Positions 25,887 through 34,893 of a DNA stretch of 64,000 nt are shown here, in pieces. The number at the start of each line of letters is the position of its first letter. The stretch's first letter is position 1. Source of the stretch: Nitrospira sp. (GTDB lineage Bacteria > Nitrospirota > Nitrospiria > Nitrospirales > Nitrospiraceae). The stretch spans positions 124,001 through 188,000 of the forward strand of contig JACOEH010000001.1 of assembly GCA_024998685.1 (NCBI GenBank), written 5' to 3'. The translations under genes were made by a program, and so were the position numbers. Under the pieces are notes generated by a model. The model saw only the letters and a list, made by a program, of their open reading frames with translations, did no database searches and was not told the DNA's origin.

Positions 25887-27119
25887 CTATTCGTAGCGCA
25901 ACGCTTCGATGGGGTTCAGCTTTGAGGCTTTATTGGCCGGATAGAGTCCGAAAAAGACACCGACGGCCAAGGAAAACAAGAAGGCAGACGCGACGGCGGG
26001 CACGTTGACGATCGTCGGCCAGCCGATGACTTGGGTCAACAACCTGGCGCTGCCGACACCGAAGGCAACGCCCAGCACTCCGCCGATCGCCGTCATGATG
26101 ATGGCTTCGATCAAAAACTGCAGCAAGATATGCGCCCGCTTCGCGCCGACGGCCATGCGGAGTCCGATCTCCCTCGTCCGTTCCGTCACTGAGACCAACA
26201 GGATGTTCATGATGCCGATGCCGCCGACAAGCAGAGAAATAGAGGCGATGCCCATCAACATGAGCATCATGGTTCGGCTGGCGCCCGCCATGGTTTTGGC
26301 GAGGTCTTCCATCGTTCGGATGGTAAAATCATCCTCGTCGGAAGGATGCAACCGATGTCGCGCGCGCAGCAATTCCCTGATGTCTTCCACCGCCGCCGGT
26401 ATGTCATGGCGGCTCTCCATGGCGACGATAATGATCCCTACCGTCCCCAAGAATTGCGTGCCGAGCACCTTGCGCTCCGCCGTCGTAAAAGGCAGGATCA
26501 CGATGTCGTCCTGATCCTGTCCTGAGACGAACTGGCCTTTCGAGGCCAAAATCCCGATGACGCGCAGCGGCACATTTCTGATACGGATTTCGCCGCCGAC
26601 AATGTCCTCACCGATTTCAAAGAGATTTTGCGCCGCGGTTTTGCCCAGCACCGCGACCTTCGCGGCCGAATCCATATCCGACTGGGTGAAAAAGTGCCCC
26701 TGGGCCGTCGACCAATTCCGAATGTCCTGAAATTCCGGAGTGGTTCCCATAATCGCCGTGCTCCAGTTCTTATTTTCCCGGATGACTTGAAGGACTGAGC
26801 GGCTCGCGTACATGACACCGGTGACCCCTACGGCTTTCTTCTCGATGTCCTGTGCGTCATCGACGGTCAAGGTTGAGACGGAGCCGAGACCGCCACGAAC
26901 GCCGCCGACAGTGGTTGCGCCGGGGACGATGATGAGGACGTTGGTGCCCAGGCTTGAGATTTCAGCTTGAACGGAAACCGTCGCGCCCTGACCCAGTCCG
27001 ACCATGGCCACGACTGCGCCGATTCCGATGATGATGCCGAGCATGGTCAATCCGGCGCGCATGGGATTACGCCGGAGGACGCGGAACGCGGAGAGAACGG
27101 TGAGCCACAAAAAGGACAT
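25887..27119 (-). CDS. MacB-type ABC permease (FtsX/MacB_PCD), no ATPase domain
   Basis: A 410-residue inner-membrane protein with one N-terminal TM (AGLTMLGIIIGIGAVVAMV), a large periplasmic MacB_PCD domain (about 45-250) and three C-terminal TM segments (GIASISLLVGGIGIMNILL). The family pumps substrates with the mechanotransmission cycle of MacAB-TolC, but it needs an ABC ATPase. None is encoded here, either as an N-terminal domain or as a neighbour: upstream is the MacA-type adaptor and downstream is CsbD. The ATPase must come from elsewhere. Confidence 0.88.
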   Translation of the reverse strand: MSFLWLTVLSAFRVLRRNPMRAGLTMLGIIIGIGAVVAMVGLGQGATVSVQAEISSLGTNVLIIVPGATTVGGVRGGLGSVSTLTVDDAQDIEKKAVGVTGVMYASRSVLQVIRENKNWSTAIMGTTPEFQDIRNWSTAQGHFFTQSDMDSAAKVAVLGKTAAQNLFEIGEDIVGGEIRIRNVPLRVIGILASKGQFVSGQDQDDIVILPFTTAERKVLGTQFLGTVGIIIVAMESRHDIPAAVEDIRELLRARHRLHPSDEDDFTIRTMEDLAKTMAGASRTMMLMLMGIASISLLVGGIGIMNILLVSVTERTREIGLRMAVGAKRAHILLQFLIEAIIMTAIGGVLGVAFGVGSARLLTQVIGWPTIVNVPAVASAFLFSLAVGVFFGLYPANKASKLNPIEALRYE

Positions 27120-27127
27120 TGATCTCG

Positions 27128-27216
27128 GTTGATTTGGTTTATTTTGTTTGTTTGGTTTACTCGGTTAAGACAAACACGAAACAAACCGGATGAACCAAAT
27201 GAACCAGACAAACGGT
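27128..27216. repeat. Degenerate hairpin repeat, copy C
   Basis: The left arm (27128-27167, units TTGGTTTATTTTG and TTTGTTTGGTTTACT) and right arm (27178-27216, GAAACAAACCGGATGAACCA and the following units) are imperfect inverted copies and can pair over about 35 bases. It lies between the MacA and MacB-type genes. This is the longest of three copies of the family (see 61-92 and 1464-1563). Confidence 0.6.
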
Positions 27217-27219
27217 TTT

Positions 27220-28551
27220 TTATCTCATCCCTCGACCCGGTTGGAATCCCGGCGGCAATTTCTTTTGAGCCTGCTCCTCTTCCGATTCAATGCCGATGAT
27301 GACGCGATCTCCTCGATTCAACGAGCTCCCCACAATCTCGGTGGAAAGAGAATCGGCAATCCCGGTCGTCACCTCCACTTGGCGCGGCTGATTGTTTTGA
27401 TCGAGCACCCAGACCCTTGAGGCTTTCCTATCGATGGGTACGTTGGGCATCCGAAAACGGATGGCGCCGTTCGGCACACGCAAAGGGTCGTCCTTTTGCG
27501 CCGTGACGATGGTGACATTCGCCGTCATGCCCGGCTTCAGTTTCAAGTCCGGATTGCTCACCGTGATGACGACATCATACGTGACGACGTTCTGAATGTT
27601 GATGGGAGCGTTGCGGACCTGTGTCACCAGGCCCTCGAAGAATTGCTTGGGATAAGCGTCCACGCGGAAGTGGGCTTCCGTCCCTTCGTGGACACCCCCG
27701 ATGTCCGCTTCGCTGACGCTCGCATTGACCTGCATCCTGGTGAGGTCCTGAGCGATCACGAAAAGGATCGGTGTTTGGAAGGCCGCCGCCAACGTTTGGC
27801 CGACATCCACGTTCCTGGACACCACGATACCGTCCACCGGAGAGTAGATCGTCGTATAACCGAGGTCCAATTCCGCCGAAGCCAGCGCCGCCTGGGCCTG
27901 ATCCAACTGGGCTTGCAGGACCTCGACATCGGCCGCCGCGTCTCGATAATTCGTGTCGGCGAGATCCACATCGGCCTGCGAGACGTAGGCCTGTGGTCGA
28001 AGCGCCGCCATGCGATCGAACTCTCGTTTGCGCTGTGCGGCAAGCACTTCGGCTTTTCCAATGTTCCCCTTGGCGCTCTTCACGGCGGCACGCGCTTGGC
28101 TCAAACGGGCCTTGAACGGCTTTTGATCGATTTGCGCCAACACCTGTCCGGTTACGACTTGCGAGTTGAAGTCTGCGAAGAGTCGAGAGACCTTGCCGGA
28201 AACCTGACTGCCGACCTGCACCGAGACGACCGGATTGATCGTGCCTGTGGCAGTCACGATCGCGGTGATCGGTCCCCGGTCAACAACGGCGGTCTTGTAT
28301 TGGACGGGGGGAGCACCGGAGGTCCCCCAGTACCATAGACCCCCTCCGACGATGGCGAGAACGATTGCCGTTCCGATGAGCCAGGGAAGACGTGATCTTT
28401 TCGATCCTGTAGGAAGCACTGCGATTGATGTCGGTGCTTTCTCTTCAGGCATTGATTCGGGTCGATGAGGCGCCGGTGTAACGGGGGCGTGAGCTGGAAC
28501 GATTTCAGTCCTGGGGTAATGGTGAGCGGGGTCCTGGCGATGATCGGTCAT
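27220..28551 (-). CDS. MacA/RND-type periplasmic adaptor protein
   Basis: A 443-residue membrane fusion protein. A Pro-rich cytoplasmic tail is followed by one TM near residues 55-75 (WLIGTAIVLAIVGGGLWYWG), a barrel-sandwich (VVSVQVGSQVSGKVSRLFAD), an alpha hairpin (about 150-240) and a beta barrel (LKPGMTANVTIVTAQ). It bridges an inner-membrane pump and an outer-membrane channel. Its natural partner is the MacB-type permease 100 bases downstream. Its ATG overlaps the P-type ATPase stop by 4 bases, so the two are coupled in translation. Confidence 0.88.
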   Translation of the reverse strand: MTDHRQDPAHHYPRTEIVPAHAPVTPAPHRPESMPEEKAPTSIAVLPTGSKRSRLPWLIGTAIVLAIVGGGLWYWGTSGAPPVQYKTAVVDRGPITAIVTATGTINPVVSVQVGSQVSGKVSRLFADFNSQVVTGQVLAQIDQKPFKARLSQARAAVKSAKGNIGKAEVLAAQRKREFDRMAALRPQAYVSQADVDLADTNYRDAAADVEVLQAQLDQAQAALASAELDLGYTTIYSPVDGIVVSRNVDVGQTLAAAFQTPILFVIAQDLTRMQVNASVSEADIGGVHEGTEAHFRVDAYPKQFFEGLVTQVRNAPINIQNVVTYDVVITVSNPDLKLKPGMTANVTIVTAQKDDPLRVPNGAIRFRMPNVPIDRKASRVWVLDQNNQPRQVEVTTGIADSLSTEIVGSSLNRGDRVIIGIESEEEQAQKKLPPGFQPGRGMR

Positions 28552-31364
28552 GATGTGTGAGCCATTCCGGCATTCATCCGGTGACGGCGCCTGTTCACTA
28601 GTATCTTACGCCCTTCCTCGGCCAGCAACAGTGCCAGAGCCCCAAGCGCGAGCGGGCCGTAGATCCAGAGCGGCAAAGGGCTGGTTCCGAAGATGTCATT
28701 TCCAACCGGCGTATAGGTAATGAGCATCAGGAGAATCAGTTCGGTGACGACTCCCCACACGATCAGCGGGTTCGTGAACCATCCGAGCCGCCTGATGGAA
28801 AGCCGATCAGACCGACAAGCAAACACATTCGCAACCTGGGTCAGGACGATCCCGGCGAAGGTCACGGTGGTTGCTTCTTTATATAAAGGAGAGGACCACT
28901 CCAGGCGAGTACCCCAGGTCCAACCGTGACCATACAGGTATAAGAAGAACCCACCCATCGCGACAACCGCTTCGATGACGCCAAGGAATAGATAAGTCCG
29001 CAACAAGAGCGGGAGATTGAGAAGCCGCTCAGTTCGCGGTCTCGGCGGGACCTCCATGACGCCGGCAAGGGGCTGTTCAGTGCCGAGACCAAGAGCCGGG
29101 ATCATGTCGGTTCCAAGATCGACTGCCAAAACTTGGGGAATCGTGAGTGCCAATGGCATCCCGAGGAACCCGAAGCCTAAGTAAGGCACCATTTCGGGCA
29201 CATTGCTCGCAAGTACGTAACTGGTGAACTTGCGAATGTTCTCATAGACCGCCCGCCCTTCTTCAATGGCGCTTACGATCGTCGCGAAATTATCGTCGAG
29301 GAGGATGATGTCCGCAATTTCTTTCGCCACGTCCGTCCCGGCAATACCCATCGCGACGCCGATGTCGGCCTTCTTGAGCGCCGGCGCGTCGTTCACCCCA
29401 TCACCCGTGACTGCGACCACTTCTCCCATCTCTTTGAGGATGGAGACGACCCGCATCTTGTGCCGAGGCGCCATGCGGGCGAAGACCGGATCCGGTTCGT
29501 TGAGGTGGGACGGGGTCAGCAGCCGTTGAAGAGTTTCATCGTTCATGTTATCGAGCTGCGCTCCCTCGATGACCGGGACAAACGTCGGTGCTGAGAGTCC
29601 AGTGATCTGATCCGGCGCGAGACCGATCTTACTCGCAATGGCCAGCGCCGTGAGCGGATGGTCGCCCGTGATCATGATGACTCGAACGCCGGCTTGCCGG
29701 CACCTGGCAATCGCCTGCGGCACCTCACGATGCGGAGGGTCCATCATGGCCACCAAGCCCAGGAACGTCAGATCGGTTTCGATCGTCTCCACTTCGATGT
29801 GCTCGGGTTGGTGGGCGACATCCCTCATGGCCACGGCGAGGACCCGATAGGCTTGTTCGGCGAAGAGACGACTTTGGTTCAGAATGCGTGTGCGTTCGTC
29901 CGAAGTCATGGGTTTGACGTCATCATGGAGCCGGATGCTCGTGCAATGCGCCAGCACGGACTCCGGAGCGCCCTTGATGAATGCCACGAGCCGTCCTTCC
30001 GCCCAATGCAGAGTGCTCATCCGCTTTCGGTCGGCGTCGAAGGCCAGCTCGCCCATTCGTCGTAGGGGTAGCCGATGGGCCAACCCATGCTCGATGGCAA
30101 ATTCCAAGAGCGCGACTTCCGTTGGATCGCCGGTGACGACGGAGTGTCCATCGGGCTGGCGGACTCGCTTGGCGTTGTGGCAGTGGAGGAGTACGTCAAA
30201 AAATGGTCGCCATTGCTCGGCCTCCGCAGTACTGACCAGGTGTCCTCGGGTGAAGAAATATCCCTCTCGCGATTCGATCACGAGTCCGTCGGTGTAGAAT
30301 CGATCCACCTTCATGTGATTTTCCGTCAACGTACCGGTTTTATCGGTGCAGATCACCGTCGTACAACCGAGGGTCTCGACGGAGGGCAAGTGTTTGACCA
30401 GGGCCTTGCGCTTCGCCATGCGTTGGCTGCTCATGGCAAGGGCGAGGGTGACGGTTGGGAGGAGTCCTTCCGGCACATTCGCCACAATGATCCCGATGCC
30501 GAAGATGGCGCTGACCCAGAAGCCGAGCCCCGTCCAGAGGCCGATGACAAAAAATGCGGCACCCATCGCCAATGAAATCACAGCGACGACCCGGGTGACC
30601 TTGATGATCTCTTTCTGGAGGGGACTGAGGCCGGTTTCGACCGTTGTGGTGAGATCGGCAATCTTGCCGAATTCGGTTCGCATGCCGGTTGCGAACACCA
30701 CAGCATGTCCGTGCCCTGACAGGATCGTGGTTCCAGCGAAGACCAGGTTCGGCAGATCGGGCCAGTGCCCGTCTTCCGTGGCTTCGGCAGTTCGTCGTTT
30801 GGGTTTCGCTTCGCCGGTCAACGAGGCATTATCCACTCGCATCCCGCTGGCCTTGATGAGACGCGCATCAGCAGGGATGCGTTCCCCTTCTTCAAGGATG
30901 AGCACATCGCCGGGCACAATTTCGCTGCGTACGCATTCGATCAATTGCCAGCCTCGCTTCACCCAGGCTTTGTCCGGTAGCAGGCGGTGGAGGACTTGCA
31001 CGGCCTGCTCCGCCTTGTATTCCTGGAAGAACGCAAAGCCGGCATTGATGACGATGACTCCCAGAATCGCCCAGCCCAACGTGGCCATGCCCTCGCCCGG
31101 TCGCATGAAGTCAGCGGCAAAGGAGAGCCCGGCGGCGATCCAAAGTAGAACGGCAAGGAAGTGGGTGAAATGGCGGACAAGCCCTTTGAGGAGCGAGTAC
31201 TGGTCCGGCTCAACGAGGACATTCGGACCGTACTGAACCAATCGTCGTTTAGCTTCATCGGAACGGAGGCCGTCATTGCCGGTTTCGAGTCGTTTGAGGA
31301 CATCCTCAGTCGAGAGCTGGTGAATGTCGTGATATGCGAAGTCAGCCACGCGCGCCTCGCACAA
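28548..31364 (-). CDS. P-type cation ATPase, P2 (Ca2+/Na+) type
   Basis: A 938-residue ion pump with the phosphorylation motif CTDKTGTLTENH, the A-domain motif SLTGEAKP, the N-domain KGAPESVL, the hinge ITGDHPLTA and TGDGVNDAPALKKADIG. The TM4 motif is NVPEGLLPTVTLALAMSS, as in Na+/K+- and related P2 pumps, with no heavy-metal CPC motif. It has about ten TM segments. The gene overlaps the universal stress gene by 23 bases and the adaptor gene by 4, so USP, pump, adaptor and permease form one operon. Ion specificity cannot be set from motifs alone. Confidence 0.9.
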   Translation of the reverse strand: MCEARVADFAYHDIHQLSTEDVLKRLETGNDGLRSDEAKRRLVQYGPNVLVEPDQYSLLKGLVRHFTHFLAVLLWIAAGLSFAADFMRPGEGMATLGWAILGVIVINAGFAFFQEYKAEQAVQVLHRLLPDKAWVKRGWQLIECVRSEIVPGDVLILEEGERIPADARLIKASGMRVDNASLTGEAKPKRRTAEATEDGHWPDLPNLVFAGTTILSGHGHAVVFATGMRTEFGKIADLTTTVETGLSPLQKEIIKVTRVVAVISLAMGAAFFVIGLWTGLGFWVSAIFGIGIIVANVPEGLLPTVTLALAMSSQRMAKRKALVKHLPSVETLGCTTVICTDKTGTLTENHMKVDRFYTDGLVIESREGYFFTRGHLVSTAEAEQWRPFFDVLLHCHNAKRVRQPDGHSVVTGDPTEVALLEFAIEHGLAHRLPLRRMGELAFDADRKRMSTLHWAEGRLVAFIKGAPESVLAHCTSIRLHDDVKPMTSDERTRILNQSRLFAEQAYRVLAVAMRDVAHQPEHIEVETIETDLTFLGLVAMMDPPHREVPQAIARCRQAGVRVIMITGDHPLTALAIASKIGLAPDQITGLSAPTFVPVIEGAQLDNMNDETLQRLLTPSHLNEPDPVFARMAPRHKMRVVSILKEMGEVVAVTGDGVNDAPALKKADIGVAMGIAGTDVAKEIADIILLDDNFATIVSAIEEGRAVYENIRKFTSYVLASNVPEMVPYLGFGFLGMPLALTIPQVLAVDLGTDMIPALGLGTEQPLAGVMEVPPRPRTERLLNLPLLLRTYLFLGVIEAVVAMGGFFLYLYGHGWTWGTRLEWSSPLYKEATTVTFAGIVLTQVANVFACRSDRLSIRRLGWFTNPLIVWGVVTELILLMLITYTPVGNDIFGTSPLPLWIYGPLALGALALLLAEEGRKILVNRRRHRMNAGMAHTS

Positions 31365-32247
31365 TCAGAACAGAACAGGGTGCGTGTCTCAAGAGACTTT
31401 CGGACACGCTTCCGAGATAAAGCCGCTCGCTCTTCATCAAATCGCGGGAACCCATCACCAGCAGTTGGGCATGGTCGGTCTCGACATATTTCACGATCGT
31501 ATCGATCACATGTCCCATTTGCACCTGGGTTACGACCGAAAAACCGCCTTTCATGAACTCGTCCCGCATGGTATTGACCAACGTGGCGGCTCGTTCCATG
31601 ACCGGTCGTTTCAATTCCGCCAGTTGCGGTTCGGAGAGGTAGCGCGCAGCGAAGTCCGTGAGGGGACTTTCCACCGATGTCAGGATCGTGACCGTAGCGG
31701 ATTCCGGGAGGATACAGGATCGAAGAAACCGGGCGGCGGTGCGTGATGCTTTGGAGTCATCCACGGCGAGGGCGACATTAAGCAGGTTAGTCAACGGTCG
31801 CTTCACGACCAACAGGGGACAGGGAGCCATCGCTGCCACACGTCGGGAGACACTGCCCAACAAGAATCCTTGAATATCGCTCAAGCCTCGCGACCCTATC
31901 AGGATCAGGTCAGCTTTCAGTCGCCGGGCTGTTTTCACAATGGTATGGGAGGCCGAACCATGCGAGAGAATGGTCTGGAATGTTGTGCGTGGTCCGGTTG
32001 CCGCCTGTCCGAGGGCGAGCCGGGCCGATCGTGCCGTGTCGCGCAGCACGATGTTACCGGCCTTTTCCATGGCGGCAAGGGCGCGTTTCGCTGCGACGGG
32101 GTTCTCGTTCTTGGCGGCCTGGAGCGTCGGTCGGTCGACTATGTGCAGAAGCACCACATGCTCCGGCTCTCGACCGGCAAGGGCCTCAAGCGCTTGTATT
32201 CCCCACTGTGAATGTTCCGACCCATCGACCGCACATACGATCCGCAT
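31342..32247 (-). CDS. Universal stress protein with two UspA domains
   Basis: A 301-residue cytoplasmic protein with tandem UspA folds. Each carries the ATP-binding G-x2-G-x9-G-[ST] pattern: GSRGLSDIQGFLLGSVSRRV in the first domain and GSRDLMKSERLYLGSVSE in the second. AAGGAG lies 10 bases before the ATG. It is the first gene of the operon with the P-type ATPase and adaptor, which suggests a stress-controlled ion-homeostasis unit. Confidence 0.9.
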   Translation of the reverse strand: MRIVCAVDGSEHSQWGIQALEALAGREPEHVVLLHIVDRPTLQAAKNENPVAAKRALAAMEKAGNIVLRDTARSARLALGQAATGPRTTFQTILSHGSASHTIVKTARRLKADLILIGSRGLSDIQGFLLGSVSRRVAAMAPCPLLVVKRPLTNLLNVALAVDDSKASRTAARFLRSCILPESATVTILTSVESPLTDFAARYLSEPQLAELKRPVMERAATLVNTMRDEFMKGGFSVVTQVQMGHVIDTIVKYVETDHAQLLVMGSRDLMKSERLYLGSVSESLLRHAPCSVLIVRGARG

Positions 32248-32669
32248 AATAAGAGGTCTCCTTCCGTACAGACCGTGACTCGGAGGAATCGTTTTGGGTA
32301 TCAGTTCTGCATTGGATATGCCTGTAGTATGGAGAGAACGGAGAGAAAAATCAGTCGTCTTTCGAAGGCTTACGAACGCTATCCGTGTTGCAATCAGAGG
32401 GAATATTGCGGCGTTTTGCAGCAGGGGCGCATGGCGGGCTGTGGTAATTCTCGCCAGTCGACCGAGTATCCCTTACTTGGAAAATACTCCACAACTCGCC
32501 GAGGAAGGACAAGTCGTCTCAGAAGCGAAGATGACGGTTATGGAGAGAGACCCATGTGGGAGTTTGCAAGCTCCGCGTCGCCGGTGCTGCTGAAAGCAGA
32601 TGAACCTCGGCCGTTCGGGCCGTCAGCGACATGCGGGCAGTGAAGTATGACGATCGGTAAGGAGGGGAG
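32248..32669. other. Intergenic region between USP operon and CBS genes
   Basis: 422 bases with divergent genes on both sides, so it should hold two promoters. Several ORFs cross it; one starts at 32329 (MERTERKISRLSKAYERYP) and has four Cys, but it shows no ribosome-binding site or family match, so none is called. No clear operator or promoter hexamers were recognised. Confidence 0.4.
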
Positions 32670-33125
32670 ATGCCGAAAACAAAGAGGGGCAAAAAGATGG
32701 ACAAGGTAGTCAAGGTCAAAGACTTTGATTCCATGACCGTCAACCAGGTGATGGAGAAAGAAGTGCAATTCGTGCGCATGAGTACGAAGGGTGATGTGAT
32801 TGCTACTCTCCTCATCGAGGGATTCGGGGCTGTCCCGGTCGTGGAGAATGGGAGGAAATTGGCCGGCATCGTGAGCGAGTACGATTTACTCGCGGCCATT
32901 GACGACCGTCATCACCTCGGCGCCGTCGCGGCGAAGGACATCATGACCTCGAATCCCTATTCGGTAAGGGCTGAAACGACGCTCGGCACGTTGGTCCATG
33001 TGTTGCGCGCCAGCGATCTCGTTCGTGTTCCGGTCGTGGATGCCAAGGATAAACTGATCGGTATCATTGCGAGACGCGATGTCTTACGAACGTATCTTGC
33101 CACGGGGGGAAAACGAGAACAGTGA
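32670..33125 (+). CDS. Tandem CBS-domain protein
   Basis: A 151-residue protein with two CBS motifs in one Bateman module: MTVNQVMEKEVQFVRMST ... LAGIVSEYDLLAAI and AKDIMTSNPYSVRAE ... LIGIIARRDVL. CBS pairs bind adenosyl ligands and sense energy state. GGAGGGGAG lies directly before the ATG; ATG 32697 is an alternative. It is followed 7 bases later by a second CBS gene of like design. Confidence 0.88.
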   Translation: MPKTKRGKKMDKVVKVKDFDSMTVNQVMEKEVQFVRMSTKGDVIATLLIEGFGAVPVVENGRKLAGIVSEYDLLAAIDDRHHLGAVAAKDIMTSNPYSVRAETTLGTLVHVLRASDLVRVPVVDAKDKLIGIIARRDVLRTYLATGGKREQ

Positions 33126-33132
33126 GGAACTT

Positions 33133-33567
33133 ATGAGACAAACGGACTTTTTCATGAAAGCCGGCGATCCCAAGACCTTGACCGTGGAACAGTTGATGCA
33201 GGACGCGGTGACCCGATGTACGTCGCGCACCGATGCCTCAACCATTGCCCATATGATGACTCACCGGAACTTCGGGAGTCTTCCGGTTGTGGAAGAGGAC
33301 GGCACGCTGGTCGGGATCGTGACGGAATACGATCTCCTGCAGGCCATGCTCGACGGGCGCGATCTTCGGAAGGTGCTTGCCACGGAAATCATGTCCACAC
33401 ATCCTGTAACCGTTACAGAAGATCAAACACTCGCCCAAGTGGCCGATCTGTTCCAGGACCGCTATCTCACCCGCGTCCCGGTGGTTCGAAACAACAAGCT
33501 GGTCGGAATTCTCGCCAGGCGGGATTTGTTATTCGGCTATATGAAAGCGTCGCAGTATTGGTCGTAA
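33133..33567 (+). CDS. Tandem CBS-domain protein, second copy
   Basis: A 144-residue CBS-pair protein (TVEQLMQDAVTRCTS ... VGIVTEYDLLQAM; ATEIMSTHPVTVTED ... VGILARRDLLFGY). It shares the same layout as the gene 7 bases upstream, pointing to tandem duplication. The start at 33133 follows GAGGAA. The two proteins may form a heteromeric nucleotide sensor. Confidence 0.87.
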   Translation: MRQTDFFMKAGDPKTLTVEQLMQDAVTRCTSRTDASTIAHMMTHRNFGSLPVVEEDGTLVGIVTEYDLLQAMLDGRDLRKVLATEIMSTHPVTVTEDQTLAQVADLFQDRYLTRVPVVRNNKLVGILARRDLLFGYMKASQYWS

Positions 33568-33693
33568 CCATTTGACGGCAGCACGAAGCGGATTAGTTGC
33601 TGTTGCTGCGACGTATAATCCGGAAAGAGGATGAGAAGAGGAACCGAGCCACCCGCCTGCAGGCTGTAGGGTTCACGCAGGGAGGTGAGTATT

Positions 33694-34215
33694 ATGAAAA
33701 GCAAAGGATTTTTTCGATTCTTCTCTTGGATGCGTCTGATCGCCGCGCTTGCATCGTGCATTGATGTGCTCGGCCTACCCGAGGCTCATGCCAAGGAGTT
33801 CTGGTTTGAAGCGCAGGAACTGGGTAAGGGGAAGGGCGTTTTCGAAATGGGAGAAACGGAAATCTGGCTCCCTACTACCGTGGTCATTGACCGGAAAGAA
33901 GATCTCAATGAACCCTTATGGTTTGTCGTCCAGAACCCGACCGGCATCGACCACGAGTTCGCGGTGGGAGGGCTTTCCATGCTGGTGCCTGAAGAGGAGG
34001 CGATCCCCGAGATAAAGTTGGATCCTGAATCCGGAGGGCTACTCCCCAGAAGCATCCCGGTGCCGCTTCATATCCAGGTGAAGGCTGGAGAGACGAAGAA
34101 AGTCCAGGTGGCGCGGCGCGGGTTGGTCGGTGAGGAAAACCTGGGGGCTCGGTATCAGTTCTTTTGTCCCAAGCACAAGGATATCCGAGTCAGCGGGACC
34201 ATCTATGTGGACTAA
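33694..34215 (+). CDS. Exported cupredoxin-like protein
   Basis: A 173-residue periplasmic protein with a signal peptide (about 1-31, cleavage near AHAKE) and a beta-sandwich. The pattern NPTGIDHEFAV (possible ligand His) and RYQFFCPKHKDIRVSG (Cys and His) is that of cupredoxins, but the usual Met after the C-x2-H loop is not evident, so copper binding is uncertain. A perfect GGAGGTGA sits 5 bases before ATG 33694. No electron-transfer partner is adjacent. Confidence 0.72.
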   Translation: MKSKGFFRFFSWMRLIAALASCIDVLGLPEAHAKEFWFEAQELGKGKGVFEMGETEIWLPTTVVIDRKEDLNEPLWFVVQNPTGIDHEFAVGGLSMLVPEEEAIPEIKLDPESGGLLPRSIPVPLHIQVKAGETKKVQVARRGLVGEENLGARYQFFCPKHKDIRVSGTIYVD

Positions 34216-34299
34216 TAGGATGTCTCGCCGTTACCGCGCGCTCGGATCCGCTGCGCAATCGGCTCATTCCGTCGGCGACGGCCGCTCAGGCATGCCGGG

Positions 34300-34440
34300 T
34301 CATGCCCACACCTCCTCATCGTTTGTGAGTTCCAAGATCCGTTCGCCTACCAGCCTCTTGAGTCGGGCATTCTCGCGCTGCAGGCGGACTTCGCGATCCG
34401 TTCGTTGAGCGACCTCAAACGTCTTCGAAATACTTCTTAC
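34300..34440 (-). pseudogene. IS3-family OrfA remnant (C-terminal coiled coil)
   Basis: On the minus strand this reads VAQRTDREVRLQRENARLKR and then LVGERILELTNDEEVWA before a stop. The ENARLKRLVGE phrase is the leucine-zipper tail of IS3-type OrfA transposases. No N-terminal helix-turn-helix and no OrfB follow, so it is a small fossil. It lies in the gap between the cupredoxin-like gene and an exported Pro-rich protein. Confidence 0.6.
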
Positions 34441-34452
34441 GGCGACTACATG

Positions 34453-34815
34453 TTATCGTGCCGGTCGATCGAAATGTCTTCTCATGTTCTCCGACTCATG
34501 ACCGGATCGCAATCGGGCCGGGCCAGGACCGGAGTCCGGCCCCAGCAGACCTGATCCAGGGCCTATGGAGGGAGACAGGGGAAATGTCGGTGAGCCGAGA
34601 TCCGGGCTTCGCGGCGGAATATGAGAGTCCGGGAGGGCGCTTGGAACACGTGACGGACGTGATCCGCCGAGAGCATTCGGAATGCCTGTGATGTCAGGTG
34701 ATCCAGTGGGGTTTGTTCGACGATTGCCGTATAAGTCCGGATCTTGACCGTACACGACGGCACCATCCACCAGGAGAGACACGATCAAAATCGATCCGAG
34801 GACGAAATCCTTCAT
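34453..34815 (-). CDS. Exported Gly/Pro-rich small protein
   Basis: A 120-residue protein with a signal peptide (MKDFVLGSILIVSLLVDGAV, cleavage near VYGQD) and a low-complexity mature part rich in Pro, Gly, Ser and Asp (GSPDITGIPNALGG, IGPGSGLLGPDSGPGP). AAGGAG lies 5 bases before the ATG at 34815. No family recognised. It follows the efflux operon on the same strand with a gap of 78 bases. Confidence 0.55.
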   Translation of the reverse strand: MKDFVLGSILIVSLLVDGAVVYGQDPDLYGNRRTNPTGSPDITGIPNALGGSRPSRVPSALPDSHIPPRSPDLGSPTFPLSPSIGPGSGLLGPDSGPGPARLRSGHESENMRRHFDRPAR

Positions 34816-34893
34816 CGCCGCTCCTTTTTCCCGATCGATCGCTTCTACCCGCCGACTCGCGACCGTGCGAAACAACAGTTTGTCGGCGCGTGT

